Part shown: one piece after another, positions 30,834-41,360 of the stretch
Numbering within the stretch: the first letter of the stretch is position 1
Layout: each line of letters begins with the position of its first letter
Assembly: GCA_015062585.1 (NCBI GenBank)
Contig: SUUJ01000004.1
Coordinates: 30,512-94,511, forward strand
Reading direction: 5' to 3'
DNA from: Alphaproteobacteria bacterium
GTDB lineage: Bacteria; Pseudomonadota; Alphaproteobacteria; RF32; CAG-239
Length of the DNA: 64,000 bases
Translations under genes and position numbers: made by a program
Notes under the pieces: generated by a model
Databases searched by the model: none
Told to the model about the DNA's origin: nothing
What the model saw: the letters and a program-made list of their open reading frames with translations, nothing else

Positions 30834-31958
30834 TTATGAAAACCAACGATTAAACAATCTTGCTATATCGTTGTATGTTGCTAAGATCATCAATGCGATA
30901 AGTAAAAAGAAACCAAACTTAAACACATAATCCTTAGCTTGTTCGTTAATTTCTCTTCTCAATAATATCTCTATCAAATAGATTACCACATGTCCGCCAT
31001 CAAGCATCGGTATCGGGAACAGGTTGATTAAACCCAAATTGATAGAAAGCAATGCCATAAACACCAAAAAGTCTAACCAAGAACTTGTTTTGGTAATATC
31101 GCCACTCATTTCGGCAATTCGAACAATTCCGCCCAATTCGTCAGTATCTCTTTGACCTGATATCATTTGTCCGACACCGCGTAATGTTACGGCGCTTATT
31201 CTGTAACATTCGTAAAAAGCTTCTTTTACAGCAGCAAAAACCGACATTTTGGCAGATGAAAATTCAACCTCGTTCACGGATGTAACGCCAAGCATGGGTC
31301 TTTGAGATTTTTCACCGTTTTCGCCTATTGTAATAACACCGAGTTTAACATTGACGCTGACTTCTTTACCATTGCGCATTAACACGATTTTTACATTGCC
31401 GGTTGTCGACATCTCGACTTCTTGACGAAATTCATTAAAAGTTTTTACGCTTCGTCCGTCGATTGATATAATTTTGTCTTTGGCTTTAATACCGGCTTTG
31501 GCTGCAGGAGAACCCTCTATAACGGAACCGATTACCGGCGGAAATTCCATTTTGCCGAATGCCATGAAGATACAGGCAAAAACAACAACAGCAAACAAAT
31601 AGTTAAACGCCGGACCGCCGATTACTATTGCCAATTTTTTGAACGGATTTTGAAAAGCAAAAGCATATTTTTTATCTTCTTCGGACAGCTCTGTCGTATC
31701 ATTGCCCGAAGAAGCTGCGTCAGTATCACCCAAAAATTTGCAATATCCGCCCAAAGGAATTGCCGACAGTTTCCAAAGTGTTCCCGAAGAATCTTTTTTA
31801 CCCCACAACATTTTACCGAAACCGATTGAAAATTCGGCAACTTTTACACCGGTAATTTTGGCAATAATGTAATGCCCGAATTCGTGTACAAAAACCAGTA
31901 CACCGAGCAAAAACAAAAACGGTACTACATAATAAACCGTGTTAATAATAAAATCCAT
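30834..31958 (-). CDS. rseP: RIP metalloprotease RseP
   Basis: HEFGHY zinc motif, PDZ domain, NLFPIPMLDGGH. Confidence 0.95.
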   Translation of the reverse strand: MDFIINTVYYVVPFLFLLGVLVFVHEFGHYIIAKITGVKVAEFSIGFGKMLWGKKDSSGTLWKLSAIPLGGYCKFLGDTDAASSGNDTTELSEEDKKYAFAFQNPFKKLAIVIGGPAFNYLFAVVVFACIFMAFGKMEFPPVIGSVIEGSPAAKAGIKAKDKIISIDGRSVKTFNEFRQEVEMSTTGNVKIVLMRNGKEVSVNVKLGVITIGENGEKSQRPMLGVTSVNEVEFSSAKMSVFAAVKEAFYECYRISAVTLRGVGQMISGQRDTDELGGIVRIAEMSGDITKTSSWLDFLVFMALLSINLGLINLFPIPMLDGGHVVIYLIEILLRREINEQAKDYVFKFGFFLLIALMILATYNDIARLFNRWFS

Positions 31959-31968
31959 TTAACACTCC

Positions 31969-32790
31969 CTATTTTACAAATTTGGCTAAGTTTACCAACA
32001 TTAAGTAAGCAAACGGAGCCGCAAAAATCAAACCATCAATACGGTCAAAAATACCGCCGTGTCCGGGAATAAGATTGCTTGAATCTTTTATGTTTAAGCG
32101 TCTTTTGATAAATGACTCTATCAAATCACCAATTTGCGCAATAACCGCTAAAATTGCCGCCATCACCAAATAGTATTTTGTAACATCACTGCTTACTTTG
32201 AATATCAACATAACACCATAGCTTACGGCAACTGCCAACAATACTCCGCCAAGTAATCCTGACCATGTTTTGTTTGGTGAAATTTTTGGTGCAAGCTTAG
32301 GTCCTTTTACGGTTGAACCTACCAAATATCCGCCTATATCAACACCCCAAACAAGGAACATAAACCACAATACTATGTACGGACCATACATGGTATATAA
32401 AGCAACAATAGAGCCTATACCGATTGCAATATAAGGAATACCCAAAAGCAAAAATTTGCGATGAGCTTCACCTTTTGATTTACAAAAGGCAACCGTTAAA
32501 GCAACCGCAATAACAAAAGCCGGAACCAACCAAGGCTTTAACATTATGGCACTTACAGCTGCGAAAAAGTATGTCAGTGCATAAAATGTCGGACGAGAAT
32601 TCGGCATCATATTTGCCCACTCCCAAGACAACAATGCAGCACCTAAAAGAGCCAACAAAAATAATGTCGGATAACCGAAAATAACACAAGCAATTACCAC
32701 CGGTATCAAAACCAATGATGTTGCAACACGCACTAAAAATGATCTTAGTTTAGACTTTTCCATAACGTCTCTCCCTTGAGTTAAAATCAT
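31969..32790 (-). CDS. cdsA: Phosphatidate cytidylyltransferase
   Basis: ISPNKTWSGLLGGVLLA...AQIGDLIESFIKRRLNIKDSSNLIPGHGGIFDRIDGL. Confidence 0.95.
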   Translation of the reverse strand: MILTQGRDVMEKSKLRSFLVRVATSLVLIPVVIACVIFGYPTLFLLALLGAALLSWEWANMMPNSRPTFYALTYFFAAVSAIMLKPWLVPAFVIAVALTVAFCKSKGEAHRKFLLLGIPYIAIGIGSIVALYTMYGPYIVLWFMFLVWGVDIGGYLVGSTVKGPKLAPKISPNKTWSGLLGGVLLAVAVSYGVMLIFKVSSDVTKYYLVMAAILAVIAQIGDLIESFIKRRLNIKDSSNLIPGHGGIFDRIDGLIFAAPFAYLMLVNLAKFVK

Positions 32791-33451
32791 CTACTATTTC
32801 TTTAAGTTCGGCCACCGTAAAATCAGGCCACAAAGTTTTGGTAAAAAACAGTTCGCTGTATGCAATCTGCCATAGCAAATAGTTACTGATGCGTTGTTCA
32901 CCGCTGGTGCGGATTACCAAATCAGGGTCCGGTATACCATAAGTGTACAAAGCTGATGAAAAGCTTTTTTCATCTATGTCACTGATTGACATATCGCCAT
33001 TTGCCACAAGCGATGATATCTTTTTAACGCCGGAAATTATCTCAGCTCGCGAACCATAACTTAAGGCAACAATAAATGTAAATTTGTCATTGCCGGCCGT
33101 TTGCTTTTCGATATTTTCCATCTGAGTGACAATATCATTAGCAAGCATATTTCTTTCGCCGATAAATAAAATTTTACCGCCTTGCTTGTTAATCTCTTTT
33201 AGTTCATTTTTTAAATACTGACGCAAAAGATCCATCAGATAGTTGACTTCTTCTTCATCCCTTTTCCAATTTTCGGTAGAAAAGGCATAAACGGTCATAT
33301 ATTTAATGCCCATTTCAGATGCGCCTTTAACAATTTCTTGCAAAGTTTCGGCACCTTTTTTATGTCCGGCAGAGCGCGGAAGATTACGCTTTTTAGCCCA
33401 TCTTCCGTTGCCGTCCATAATTATGGCAATATGTTTTAATTCGTTACTCAC
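32750..33451 (-). CDS. uppS: Undecaprenyl diphosphate synthase
   Basis: IIMDGNGRWAKKRNLPRSAGHKKGAE, DPDLVIRTSGEQRISNYLLWQIAYSEL. Confidence 0.96.
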   Translation of the reverse strand: MSNELKHIAIIMDGNGRWAKKRNLPRSAGHKKGAETLQEIVKGASEMGIKYMTVYAFSTENWKRDEEEVNYLMDLLRQYLKNELKEINKQGGKILFIGERNMLANDIVTQMENIEKQTAGNDKFTFIVALSYGSRAEIISGVKKISSLVANGDMSISDIDEKSFSSALYTYGIPDPDLVIRTSGEQRISNYLLWQIAYSELFFTKTLWPDFTVAELKEIVDDFNSRERRYGKV

Positions 33452-33468
33452 TTAAATCACACCGTTTC

Positions 33469-34032
33469 TTATACTTGAAGAATATCTTTTTCTTTTTGCG
33501 CCAACATTTCGTCAACTTTTTTAGTTGCTTCATCAGTCAGTTTTTGAATTTCGACTTCATATCTTTTTTCGTCGTCTTCAGATATAGCATTGTCTTTTTT
33601 CAATTTTTTGACCTCATCCAAAGCGTCACGACGGATGTTACGAACAGCAACCTTAGCATTTTCGGAATATTTGCCGGCAACTTTTGAAAGCTCGCGACGA
33701 CGCTCTTCCGAAAGTGGCGGAATCGGAATACGAATAAGCTGTCCGTCAGAAGAAGGATTTAAGCCTAAATCTGATTCCATAATTGCTTTTTCAACTGCCT
33801 TAGCCAAACCTCTGTCCCAGACGCTGACTGATAATGTTCTGGCATCAGGGGTTGAGATTGTACCGACTTGCGCAAGCGGTGTCATCGAACCATAAGCTTC
33901 GACCATAATACCGTCAAGCAAGCTGATATGAGCTCTACCGGCACGAAGAGTTCCAAACTCGCCTTTTAAGGAATCTAAGGTTTTATCCATGCGGGTTTTG
34001 GTATTGTTTTTAATTTCTGAAAAATCAGTCAT
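33469..34032 (-). CDS. frr: Ribosome recycling factor
   Basis: LRAGRAHISLLDGIMVEAYGSMTPL; PPLSEERRREL. Confidence 0.97.
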   Translation of the reverse strand: MTDFSEIKNNTKTRMDKTLDSLKGEFGTLRAGRAHISLLDGIMVEAYGSMTPLAQVGTISTPDARTLSVSVWDRGLAKAVEKAIMESDLGLNPSSDGQLIRIPIPPLSEERRRELSKVAGKYSENAKVAVRNIRRDALDEVKKLKKDNAISEDDEKRYEVEIQKLTDEATKKVDEMLAQKEKDILQV

Positions 34033-34043
34033 ATTTTACCTCA

Positions 34044-34757
34044 TTATTTCTTTATGATTGTATAGTGTCCTTTTCCCTGCACGATTTTTTTCAACGAATC
34101 TTTTTCATGCTGAGAAAAGACTATAATAGGAATATTGTTTTCTTTAGCCAAAGCAACAGCTGTTAAATCCATAACTTTGAGCTGTTTTCCGATAACATCA
34201 TCATAACTGATTTCGTCATAACGAACGGCTTTGGCATCTGTTTTAGGATCTGCGGAATACACACCGTCTACCTGTGTTGATTTTAATACAACATCACATT
34301 GCATTTCAGATGCTCGTAGAACTGCACCGGTATCGGTTGTAAAATACGGGTTACCCGTTCCGCCGGCAAAAATAACTACGCGTTTTTTTTCTAAGTGACG
34401 CATAGCTTTACGATACATATAATTTTCACACACCTGAGGAACACTAAGACCTGAAGAAACACGCGCCGAAACGCCGTTTTCCTCCAAGGCATTTTGCAAA
34501 CATAGGGCATTCATCAATGTCGCCAACATTCCAACCTGGTCAGCGACCGTTCTGTTCATACCCTTTGCCGCACCTTTAGCACCGCGAAAGATATTACCGC
34601 CACCGACGACAACACAAAGTTCGACACCGGATGATACAATATCTTTTATCTGCAAGGCCAAAGTTTGCAATTCTTTTGGTGATATTCCAAACTTTTCGTC
34701 TCCCATCAAACCTTCACCCGAAAGCTTGAGCAAGACCCTTTTATACTTTGTTTTCAT
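34044..34757 (-). CDS. pyrH: UMP kinase
   Basis: YKRVLLKLSGEGLMG, VVGGGNIFRG, VFAGGTGNPYFTTDT. Confidence 0.96.
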   Translation of the reverse strand: MKTKYKRVLLKLSGEGLMGDEKFGISPKELQTLALQIKDIVSSGVELCVVVGGGNIFRGAKGAAKGMNRTVADQVGMLATLMNALCLQNALEENGVSARVSSGLSVPQVCENYMYRKAMRHLEKKRVVIFAGGTGNPYFTTDTGAVLRASEMQCDVVLKSTQVDGVYSADPKTDAKAVRYDEISYDDVIGKQLKVMDLTAVALAKENNIPIIVFSQHEKDSLKKIVQGKGHYTIIKK

Positions 34758-34928
34758 TATAAACTCTTATGCATAAGTTATCATGATGATTTATATTAGC
34801 GAATAGAATCGCTTTGTCATCAAATTTTTTCATTTGCTTAACAACCTAGTGCAAAAAGGTTGCAAAAAAGTGAATCATCGGTTAGTAATTAGCAAATAAT
34901 TTGAAAAATGTTGTTTTTGGGAGGAAAA

Positions 34929-35573
34929 ATGTCTGAAAGTATGTTGTTTACCTTGTGGGGAATCGGAGGATATATTTTAGGTTCTATTCCTTTTGGTTTG
35001 GTTTTGTGCTATTTGGCCGGTTATGGCGATATCAGAAAAATCGGTTCCGGCAATATCGGGGCTACCAATGTTTTACGCACCGGTAACAAGTGGTTAGCCT
35101 TGCTTACAGTTATTTTAGACGCTTCAAAAGCCGGCCTTATTGCTTGGCTTGCCCTAAAATTTGTTGCAGCAACACCTTTTGTAATCAAATGCATTTCAAC
35201 AAATTTGAATATTGCGGCAGGGTTATTTGCCGGTTCGATGGCAATTATCGGACACAACTTTCCTATATGGTTAAAATTTAAGGGCGGTAAAGGTGTTGCC
35301 TCGGCATTCGGATTTTTACTTGTGACAAAACCTCTGATTGCCTTGAGCGTTTTTGCTATTTGGCTTGCAACGGCTTTTATTACCCGTTATTCATCTTTGT
35401 CGGCTATTGTAGCGGCTTTTTCACTACCGGTAATTACATATTTTTATGCCGAGCCGGTTTATGTTGTGTGTTACAGTGCTTTAGTTGTTTTGGTACTTAT
35501 CAGACATCACGCCAATTTTGTACGCTTGTTCAAGGGACAAGAAAGCAAAATAAGTTTTAAGAAAAAGGCTTAA
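34929..35573 (+). CDS. plsY: Glycerol-3-phosphate acyltransferase
   Basis: GSIPFG, GSGNIGATNVLRTG, GHNFPIWLKFKGGKGVA; ATG at 34929 has a GGAGG SD (track start 34908). Confidence 0.95.
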   Translation: MSESMLFTLWGIGGYILGSIPFGLVLCYLAGYGDIRKIGSGNIGATNVLRTGNKWLALLTVILDASKAGLIAWLALKFVAATPFVIKCISTNLNIAAGLFAGSMAIIGHNFPIWLKFKGGKGVASAFGFLLVTKPLIALSVFAIWLATAFITRYSSLSAIVAAFSLPVITYFYAEPVYVVCYSALVVLVLIRHHANFVRLFKGQESKISFKKKA

Positions 35574-35576
35574 GTT

Positions 35577-36695
35577 GTGACAAGCGAAACAGAAATCATA
35601 TCGACAATCAGACTTATAAATACGAATGGAATCGGCACGGTAAAATTTTATCAACTGATCGAAGAATTTACCTCGGCCGAAAAAGTAGTTGATTTCTTAG
35701 AAAAAAACGCAAAGCAAAAGCCTTGGAGTATTGAGCAGGCTAAAGAAGAATTGGCAAAAGCCGATAAGCTCGGGGTGAAAATCGTTATATATTGTGACGA
35801 AGATTATCCTTATGCTTTGCGTGGTGATAAAAATGCACCACCGGTTTTATATGTAAAAGGTGATGTCAAAACTTTGACCTCTTTTGAAAAATCAATTGCC
35901 ATAGTCGGAGGCCGTGCGGCATCTGTTACCGGAAGAAAAACAGCAGCAAAAATTGCCATGGAATTAACCGATGAAGGTGTTTGCATAGTCTCAGGAATGG
36001 CTCGAGGAATCGACACATCAGCTCACAAAGGTGCAATGTACGGACTTAATCAAACAGGTAAAACAATTGCAGTTTTAGGAACCGGAATCGATGTTATATA
36101 TCCTCCGGAAAATAAAGATGTATATGAACAAATTGCCAAACAAGGTTGTATTATATCCGAATTTTTAATCGGTACAAAAGCCAGCGCCTCAAACTTTCCC
36201 AGACGCAATCGAATTGTGGCTGCATTAAGTGAAGGTATTTTAGTTGTTGAAGCTTCAAACAACTCCGGTTCGCTGATTACCGCACAATATGGTATAGATA
36301 TGAAAAAAACAATTTTTGCGGTTCCGGGTACACCGGGCGAATCGAGAACACAAGGTTCTAACACACTTATAAAAAACGGTGCAATATTAGTAGAAAATGC
36401 GTCTGATATATTACCTTTTTTAAAAGGTAATAAAAAAGCAGAGCAACCTAAATTAGAACAATATGTTCAAAAAAATCTTGTTTTTGAAAATAATGATGAT
36501 AATTATATCGAGCAGAAAAAGGCCCCCGAAACTTTAGCAGATTATCTGACTGTTGACGGGGTACATATTGACGAGCTTATACGTCTTACCGGCAAGAGTG
36601 CTTCGGAAATTGCGATGGATATTCTCGAGCTTGAATTGAGCGGTATTGCCGAAAGACGCGCAGGAAATAAAATAGCATTAACGGGTGATAAATAA
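35577..36695 (+). CDS. dprA: DNA processing protein DprA
   Basis: GTG start; IVGGRAASVTGR, SGMARGIDTSAHKGA, GSLITAQYG, C-term winged helix. Confidence 0.95.
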   Translation: MTSETEIISTIRLINTNGIGTVKFYQLIEEFTSAEKVVDFLEKNAKQKPWSIEQAKEELAKADKLGVKIVIYCDEDYPYALRGDKNAPPVLYVKGDVKTLTSFEKSIAIVGGRAASVTGRKTAAKIAMELTDEGVCIVSGMARGIDTSAHKGAMYGLNQTGKTIAVLGTGIDVIYPPENKDVYEQIAKQGCIISEFLIGTKASASNFPRRNRIVAALSEGILVVEASNNSGSLITAQYGIDMKKTIFAVPGTPGESRTQGSNTLIKNGAILVENASDILPFLKGNKKAEQPKLEQYVQKNLVFENNDDNYIEQKKAPETLADYLTVDGVHIDELIRLTGKSASEIAMDILELELSGIAERRAGNKIALTGDK

Positions 36696-36696
36696 A

Positions 36697-39150
36697 ATGA
36701 AATTAGTTATTGTGGAATCTCCGGCAAAAGCCAAAACAATCAACAAATATTTGGGAAAAGATTATCAGGTTTTGGCCTCATTCGGCCATATCAGAGATTT
36801 GCCGAGTAAAGACGGTTCGGTTAATCCTGATGATGATTTTGCAATGACTTGGGAATTAAGCAGTGGTGGTAAAAAACGCCTTGCCGATATTGTAAAAGCT
36901 CTAAAAGATGCTGACACATTAGTCCTCGCATCCGACCCGGATAGAGAGGGAGAAGCCATTGCATGGCATATATTAGAAGAATTAAAACAGAAAAAAGCCC
37001 TAAAAGATAAAAAAATCGAACGTGTGGTATTTCACGAAATTACCAAATCAGCCGTAACTGAAGCTATTGCCAATCCACGCCAAATCGACGATAATTTGGT
37101 ATCGGCTTATATGGGGCGCCGTGCGCTTGACTATTTGGTAGGGTTTACTTTATCACCGGTATTGTGGCGCAAACTTCCGGGTTCGCGTTCAGCCGGTCGC
37201 GTGCAATCGGTTGCGCTTCGTTTGATTTGTGAAAGAGAAACCGAAATCGAGAAATTTAAGGCTGAAGAATATTGGACAATTGATGCCGAACTTTTGACAG
37301 CTAAAAAGGCTCTAATCAAGTCTCGTCTGATTGAATTAGACGGTAAAAAGTTGGAAAAATTTGACTTAAACAGCGAAGAAAAAGCTTTGGAAGCAAAAGC
37401 AAAAATCGAAGCTCAAAACTTTGCCATATATAATATTGAACGCAAAAAAGCCAACCGCTACCCTGCTCCTCCGTTTACCACTTCGACATTGCAACAAGAA
37501 GCTGCTCGCAAATTGAGATTTTCTGCCAAAAAGACGATGCAAATTGCTCAAAAACTTTATGAAGACGGTCTTATTACTTATATGCGTACCGACGCGGTTA
37601 ACCTTTCGGCTGATGCTATCAAATCTTGTCGTGAAGCTATTCTGAAATATTTTGGTGAGTCTTACTTACCTAAAGAGGCAAAAGAATATAAAACCAAGTC
37701 AAAAAATGCTCAAGAAGCTCACGAAGCTATTCGTCCGTCAGATGTGATGAACACTCCGAAAAAAATGGAAGTGAAACTTGCTTCTGATGAACACAAGCTT
37801 TATGAACTTATTTGGAAGCGTACGGTTGCTTGTCAAATGAATCCGGCTATTTTAGATAAAGTTGTAATTGATTCAAAATCAGAAGATATGCAAATTTTGC
37901 TTCGTGCCAACGGTCAGGTTATTGAATTTGACGGTTTCTTGAAATTGTATCAAGAATCAAAAGATGACTCTGATGATGATGACGAAAACAGAATTTTGCC
38001 GAATGTTGAACAAGGCGAAAAAGTCGATAAAGGCGAAATTACTACCGAACAACACTTTACCGTTCCGCCTCCGAGATTTACCGAAGCAAGCCTAGTTAAA
38101 AAATTGGAAGAATTGGGAATCGGTCGTCCGTCAACCTATGCGACAATCATTGCCGTATTGCAAGAGCGTAAATATGTTCGCGTAGAAAAACTGCGTTTTA
38201 TACCGGAAGACCGCGGTCGTATTGTTACGGTATTTTTGGAAAACTATTTCAAAAAATATGTGGAATATGATTTCACCGCGCAAATGGAAGAATTTTTGGA
38301 TGATGTTTCTTCCGGCAATATGGAATGGAAAAAGCTACTTGAAGGTTTTTGGGTGAAATTTGCACGCAATGTTGATGCGGTAAAACCTTTACAAGTTGCC
38401 GAAGTTATCGAAAAAATCGATGAAGTTTTATCTCATCACTTGTTCCCGATTAAAGAAGACGGAACAGATCCCAGAGCTTGTCCTGATTGTGCAAACGGTC
38501 GTTTAAGCATAAAGTTGGGCAAATTCGGTGCTTTTATCGGTTGCTCAAACTATCCGGAATGTAAATATACCAAACCTTTGGTTGATACATCTGATGAAGA
38601 AAATGCCGACGCACAAAAAATCAAAGAAACTGCCGATAAAATTTTGGGTGAAATGAACAGTATGAATGTTTATTTGAAAAAAGGCCCTTATGGTTTTTAT
38701 GTTCAACTGGGTGAAGATCAAACAGCTACAACCGAAAAACCTAAGCGCGCATCTTTACCTAATGGTATTACTCCTGATGATATTACTATCGAGCAAGCAA
38801 CTCGCTTATTGAGTTTACCGTTTGATTTGGGCGAAGGTGTGGAAGTAAATTCAGGCAAATTCGGACCATATATCAAATGTGGCGGAAAATCTGTTTCATT
38901 AAGAGGAAACGATACAATTTTTAATATCAATTTGGAACGCGCTAAAGAGCTTTTGGCCGGCGCTAAGGAAAAACCGACAGGCAAATCTTTGGGAATCCAC
39001 CCGAAAAACAAGCAAGATATTGTTTTGATGATGGGCAGATACGGACCATATTTGAAGTGCGGTAAGAATAATTATGCTTTGCCGAAAGAAGTTTCCGGTC
39101 ATGAACCGAGTTTAGATGAAGCAATTAAGATTATTGATGCTAAGAAATAG
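36697..39150 (+). CDS. topA: DNA topoisomerase I
   Basis: MKLVIVESPAKAKTINKYLG, DPDREGEAIAWH, LITYMRTD, C-terminal zinc-finger/repeat domains. Confidence 0.97.
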   Translation: MKLVIVESPAKAKTINKYLGKDYQVLASFGHIRDLPSKDGSVNPDDDFAMTWELSSGGKKRLADIVKALKDADTLVLASDPDREGEAIAWHILEELKQKKALKDKKIERVVFHEITKSAVTEAIANPRQIDDNLVSAYMGRRALDYLVGFTLSPVLWRKLPGSRSAGRVQSVALRLICERETEIEKFKAEEYWTIDAELLTAKKALIKSRLIELDGKKLEKFDLNSEEKALEAKAKIEAQNFAIYNIERKKANRYPAPPFTTSTLQQEAARKLRFSAKKTMQIAQKLYEDGLITYMRTDAVNLSADAIKSCREAILKYFGESYLPKEAKEYKTKSKNAQEAHEAIRPSDVMNTPKKMEVKLASDEHKLYELIWKRTVACQMNPAILDKVVIDSKSEDMQILLRANGQVIEFDGFLKLYQESKDDSDDDDENRILPNVEQGEKVDKGEITTEQHFTVPPPRFTEASLVKKLEELGIGRPSTYATIIAVLQERKYVRVEKLRFIPEDRGRIVTVFLENYFKKYVEYDFTAQMEEFLDDVSSGNMEWKKLLEGFWVKFARNVDAVKPLQVAEVIEKIDEVLSHHLFPIKEDGTDPRACPDCANGRLSIKLGKFGAFIGCSNYPECKYTKPLVDTSDEENADAQKIKETADKILGEMNSMNVYLKKGPYGFYVQLGEDQTATTEKPKRASLPNGITPDDITIEQATRLLSLPFDLGEGVEVNSGKFGPYIKCGGKSVSLRGNDTIFNINLERAKELLAGAKEKPTGKSLGIHPKNKQDIVLMMGRYGPYLKCGKNNYALPKEVSGHEPSLDEAIKIIDAKK

Positions 39151-39170
39151 AGATAATTTTTTAAGTGTTT

Positions 39171-39815
39171 TTCTTATGTTACTTTTGAATGACCAAAAGT
39201 CACCGCTCAAGATGTTTTTTATAATTGTCATGCCTTAAACGAAGCGTTAGCGAAGTGCGGTCAGGCATCTTCAAATTAGTTCTTATGTTACTTTTGAGTG
39301 ACCAAAAGTAACCAAAAGTCACCGCTCAAGATGTTTTTTTAACGCTTTTTTCAACCGGATGTGCCCTTCACATCCGTTGGCTGACTTTGGGTACATAAAA
39401 GGAGAGTCTCCGATTAAAAAAAGCTAAAAAACATAAATCGCGGTTCTTGTTTTTTAAATTTAAATTGTCATGCCCTAAACGAAGCGTTAGCGAAGTGCAG
39501 TCAGGCATCTTCAAATTAGTTTAAAACAAGGAAGATCCCTAGACCTCGCTCTGCTCGGAGGGATGACTCTGTTGTTGTTTCTTATAAAAAATAAGTCATC
39601 GCCTTTTAGTGAATAAATAATGTCATTCCTCGCTCGGCGCACTTGCGTCCGTGCGTCTAGGAATCTCATCTTTGCGTCAGCGTTATATTTAATAAAAACA
39701 AGGAAGATCCCTAGACCTCGCTCTGCTCGGAGGGATGACATTTTTGTATGTTGATGTGATTGCCGCATCGCTGACGCAATCGAGGGATGACTTTGTTGTT
39801 TTATAATTTGCCGGG
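39171..39815. repeat. Intergenic palindromic repeat cluster C
   Basis: Truncated core (39171-39222), full core (39281-39455, +) and several GTCAT modules. Confidence 0.9.
39281..39455 (+). repeat. ~175-bp core intergenic repeat, copy C
   Basis: Near-identical to 26644-26820. Confidence 0.9.
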
Positions 39816-40039
39816 ATTGTCGCGTCGCGAATACGCATCGTAATGGCAAAGCTTTATTTTGTAATATTATACACTATTTTTTAACTATTAAAGTTTAAGG
39901 TTGGAGATAATACAAAATCTTATTTTTTTGGTTTTGTCTAATTGTTAGTATTTTGACAAAAAATTCTTGACAAAAAATTATGCAGATGCTAGGAAGAAAA
40001 TGACATATGACCAAAAACTTAGATTAAGGAGAAAAAACA

Positions 40040-40216
40040 ATGTTAAATCACTTACCTGAAAAAGAGTTAAATAAAATAAAAGCAGCACTCAAAGACCCAT
40101 CAACAAAAACTGTCAAAGGGGGTAAGAAGTTCTGTGAACATTTAAGCAACACCGAAAACACAAAAAAATTTGATCCAAGACTTTTAGCTGCTAAAAAAGG
40201 TATGGATCCTAAATAA
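40040..40216 (+). CDS. Small basic protein (58 aa), unknown
   Basis: Below track cutoff. MLNHLPEKELNKIKAALKDPSTKTVKGGKKFCEHLSNTENTKKFDPRLLAAKKGMDPK; SD aaggag upstream; same strand just ahead of 40249. Confidence 0.6.
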   Translation: MLNHLPEKELNKIKAALKDPSTKTVKGGKKFCEHLSNTENTKKFDPRLLAAKKGMDPK

Positions 40217-40248
40217 AATTTAATTTGTGCCGTTTTTAAGGAGGGCAT

Positions 40249-40689
40249 ATGTCAATAGAAAAAATTTTAGTAGATAATTATACATTTTCATTAACAAAAG
40301 ACGGTTGGTTGATTTCTTTGGAAATGGGTGATGATAATGTTAAAGATGCGTTTTTATCTTATGACGGCAGAAATTGCGCAATCTTGACCGTTAATAATGA
40401 AAAAGCATATTTGCTGACCAACATATCTTTGAATATCCGTGATGAGTTAAACAAAATGGATAAAGTTATTATCATTCATTTGGATAATGGTGAAATTGCC
40501 AACGGATACGAAGTTGATATCAAACATGTTGAAGAAGTTCCTTATCCTGATACCTTTGTTGATGATATGTTGACTGTCTTAGACGAAATAAAAAATGAAG
40601 TAAGCATAGAAAAATTTGAAGAAATAATAGATAATTTGGTTGCTTATAATGAAAAAATGCAAAAAGATTTATATGCTTTAAAAGCTTAA
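40249..40689 (+). CDS. Hypothetical acidic protein (146 aa)
   Basis: SD aaggagg; shares YDGR...IKHV pattern with the 5364-5672 product. Confidence 0.75.
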   Translation: MSIEKILVDNYTFSLTKDGWLISLEMGDDNVKDAFLSYDGRNCAILTVNNEKAYLLTNISLNIRDELNKMDKVIIIHLDNGEIANGYEVDIKHVEEVPYPDTFVDDMLTVLDEIKNEVSIEKFEEIIDNLVAYNEKMQKDLYALKA

Positions 40690-40710
40690 ATATATATCCT
40701 TAGTCTAAAA

Positions 40711-40738
40711 AAACCCGCCTTTTAAGACGGGTTTTTTT
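40711..40738 (+). terminator. Rho-independent terminator
   Basis: AAACCCGCCTTttaAAGACGGGTTTTTTT. Confidence 0.8.
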
Positions 40739-40756
40739 ATTGTATATTACATCAAG

Positions 40757-41209
40757 TTAGTTTGCCGGAATAACGCGAGATTGGTTACCGTAAAGCAAAT
40801 AACATTTTTGTCCCGGTTGCATATAAACATCTGTTCCCTGAGTAATTGTACGCATTGCACCGTTATCAAGTTTTACAATATATTCAACACCGGCTTGTTT
40901 AGAAAGCTCGCCTTCAGCAAAATCACCGGCGATTGCACCTAAAGCGGCACCACCTAATGCACCCAAAACAGAACCGCGTCCATGACCGATGGTCGAACCG
41001 GCAACACCACCGCCGATTGCACCAAGCATAGAACCTGCCGACGAATCAGATGACGAAACATTTACCTGACGGACACTGACAACCGTACAAGGCATAACTT
41101 GACCGACCGAGCCGGTTGAAGATGTGGCATAGTGATCCGAATTGATATTGGCGGCACAGCCCGAAAGCAAAACGGCTAAACCGACAGAATAAATCAGCTT
41201 ATTTTTCAT
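40757..41209 (-). CDS. Glycine-zipper 2TM outer-membrane lipoprotein (SlyB / 17-kDa antigen-like)
   Basis: Lipobox LLSGCAA; GSMLGAIGGGVAGSTIGHGRGSVLGALGGAALGAIAGD. Confidence 0.9.
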   Translation of the reverse strand: MKNKLIYSVGLAVLLSGCAANINSDHYATSSTGSVGQVMPCTVVSVRQVNVSSSDSSAGSMLGAIGGGVAGSTIGHGRGSVLGALGGAALGAIAGDFAEGELSKQAGVEYIVKLDNGAMRTITQGTDVYMQPGQKCYLLYGNQSRVIPAN

Positions 41210-41360
41210 ATTTTCTTACCCATATTTACATTGTTAAACTGATTATAAATTTAATCTGTAGAATATTTTTTGTCAATGCTAGACATTTCATTAAACTTGT
41301 AATAAACTCAAATGAGTTTTTCAAAAAAATAATGTAGTAAAAAAGTAACGGATTGATAAT

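Noticed and set aside
39511-39849. 112-aa minus-strand ORF in cluster C (MPLRCVFATRQSRQIIKQQ...)
   Set aside because: Lies entirely within palindromic repeats; the peptide is typical translation of such repeats (ARRARNDI), no SD or independent support
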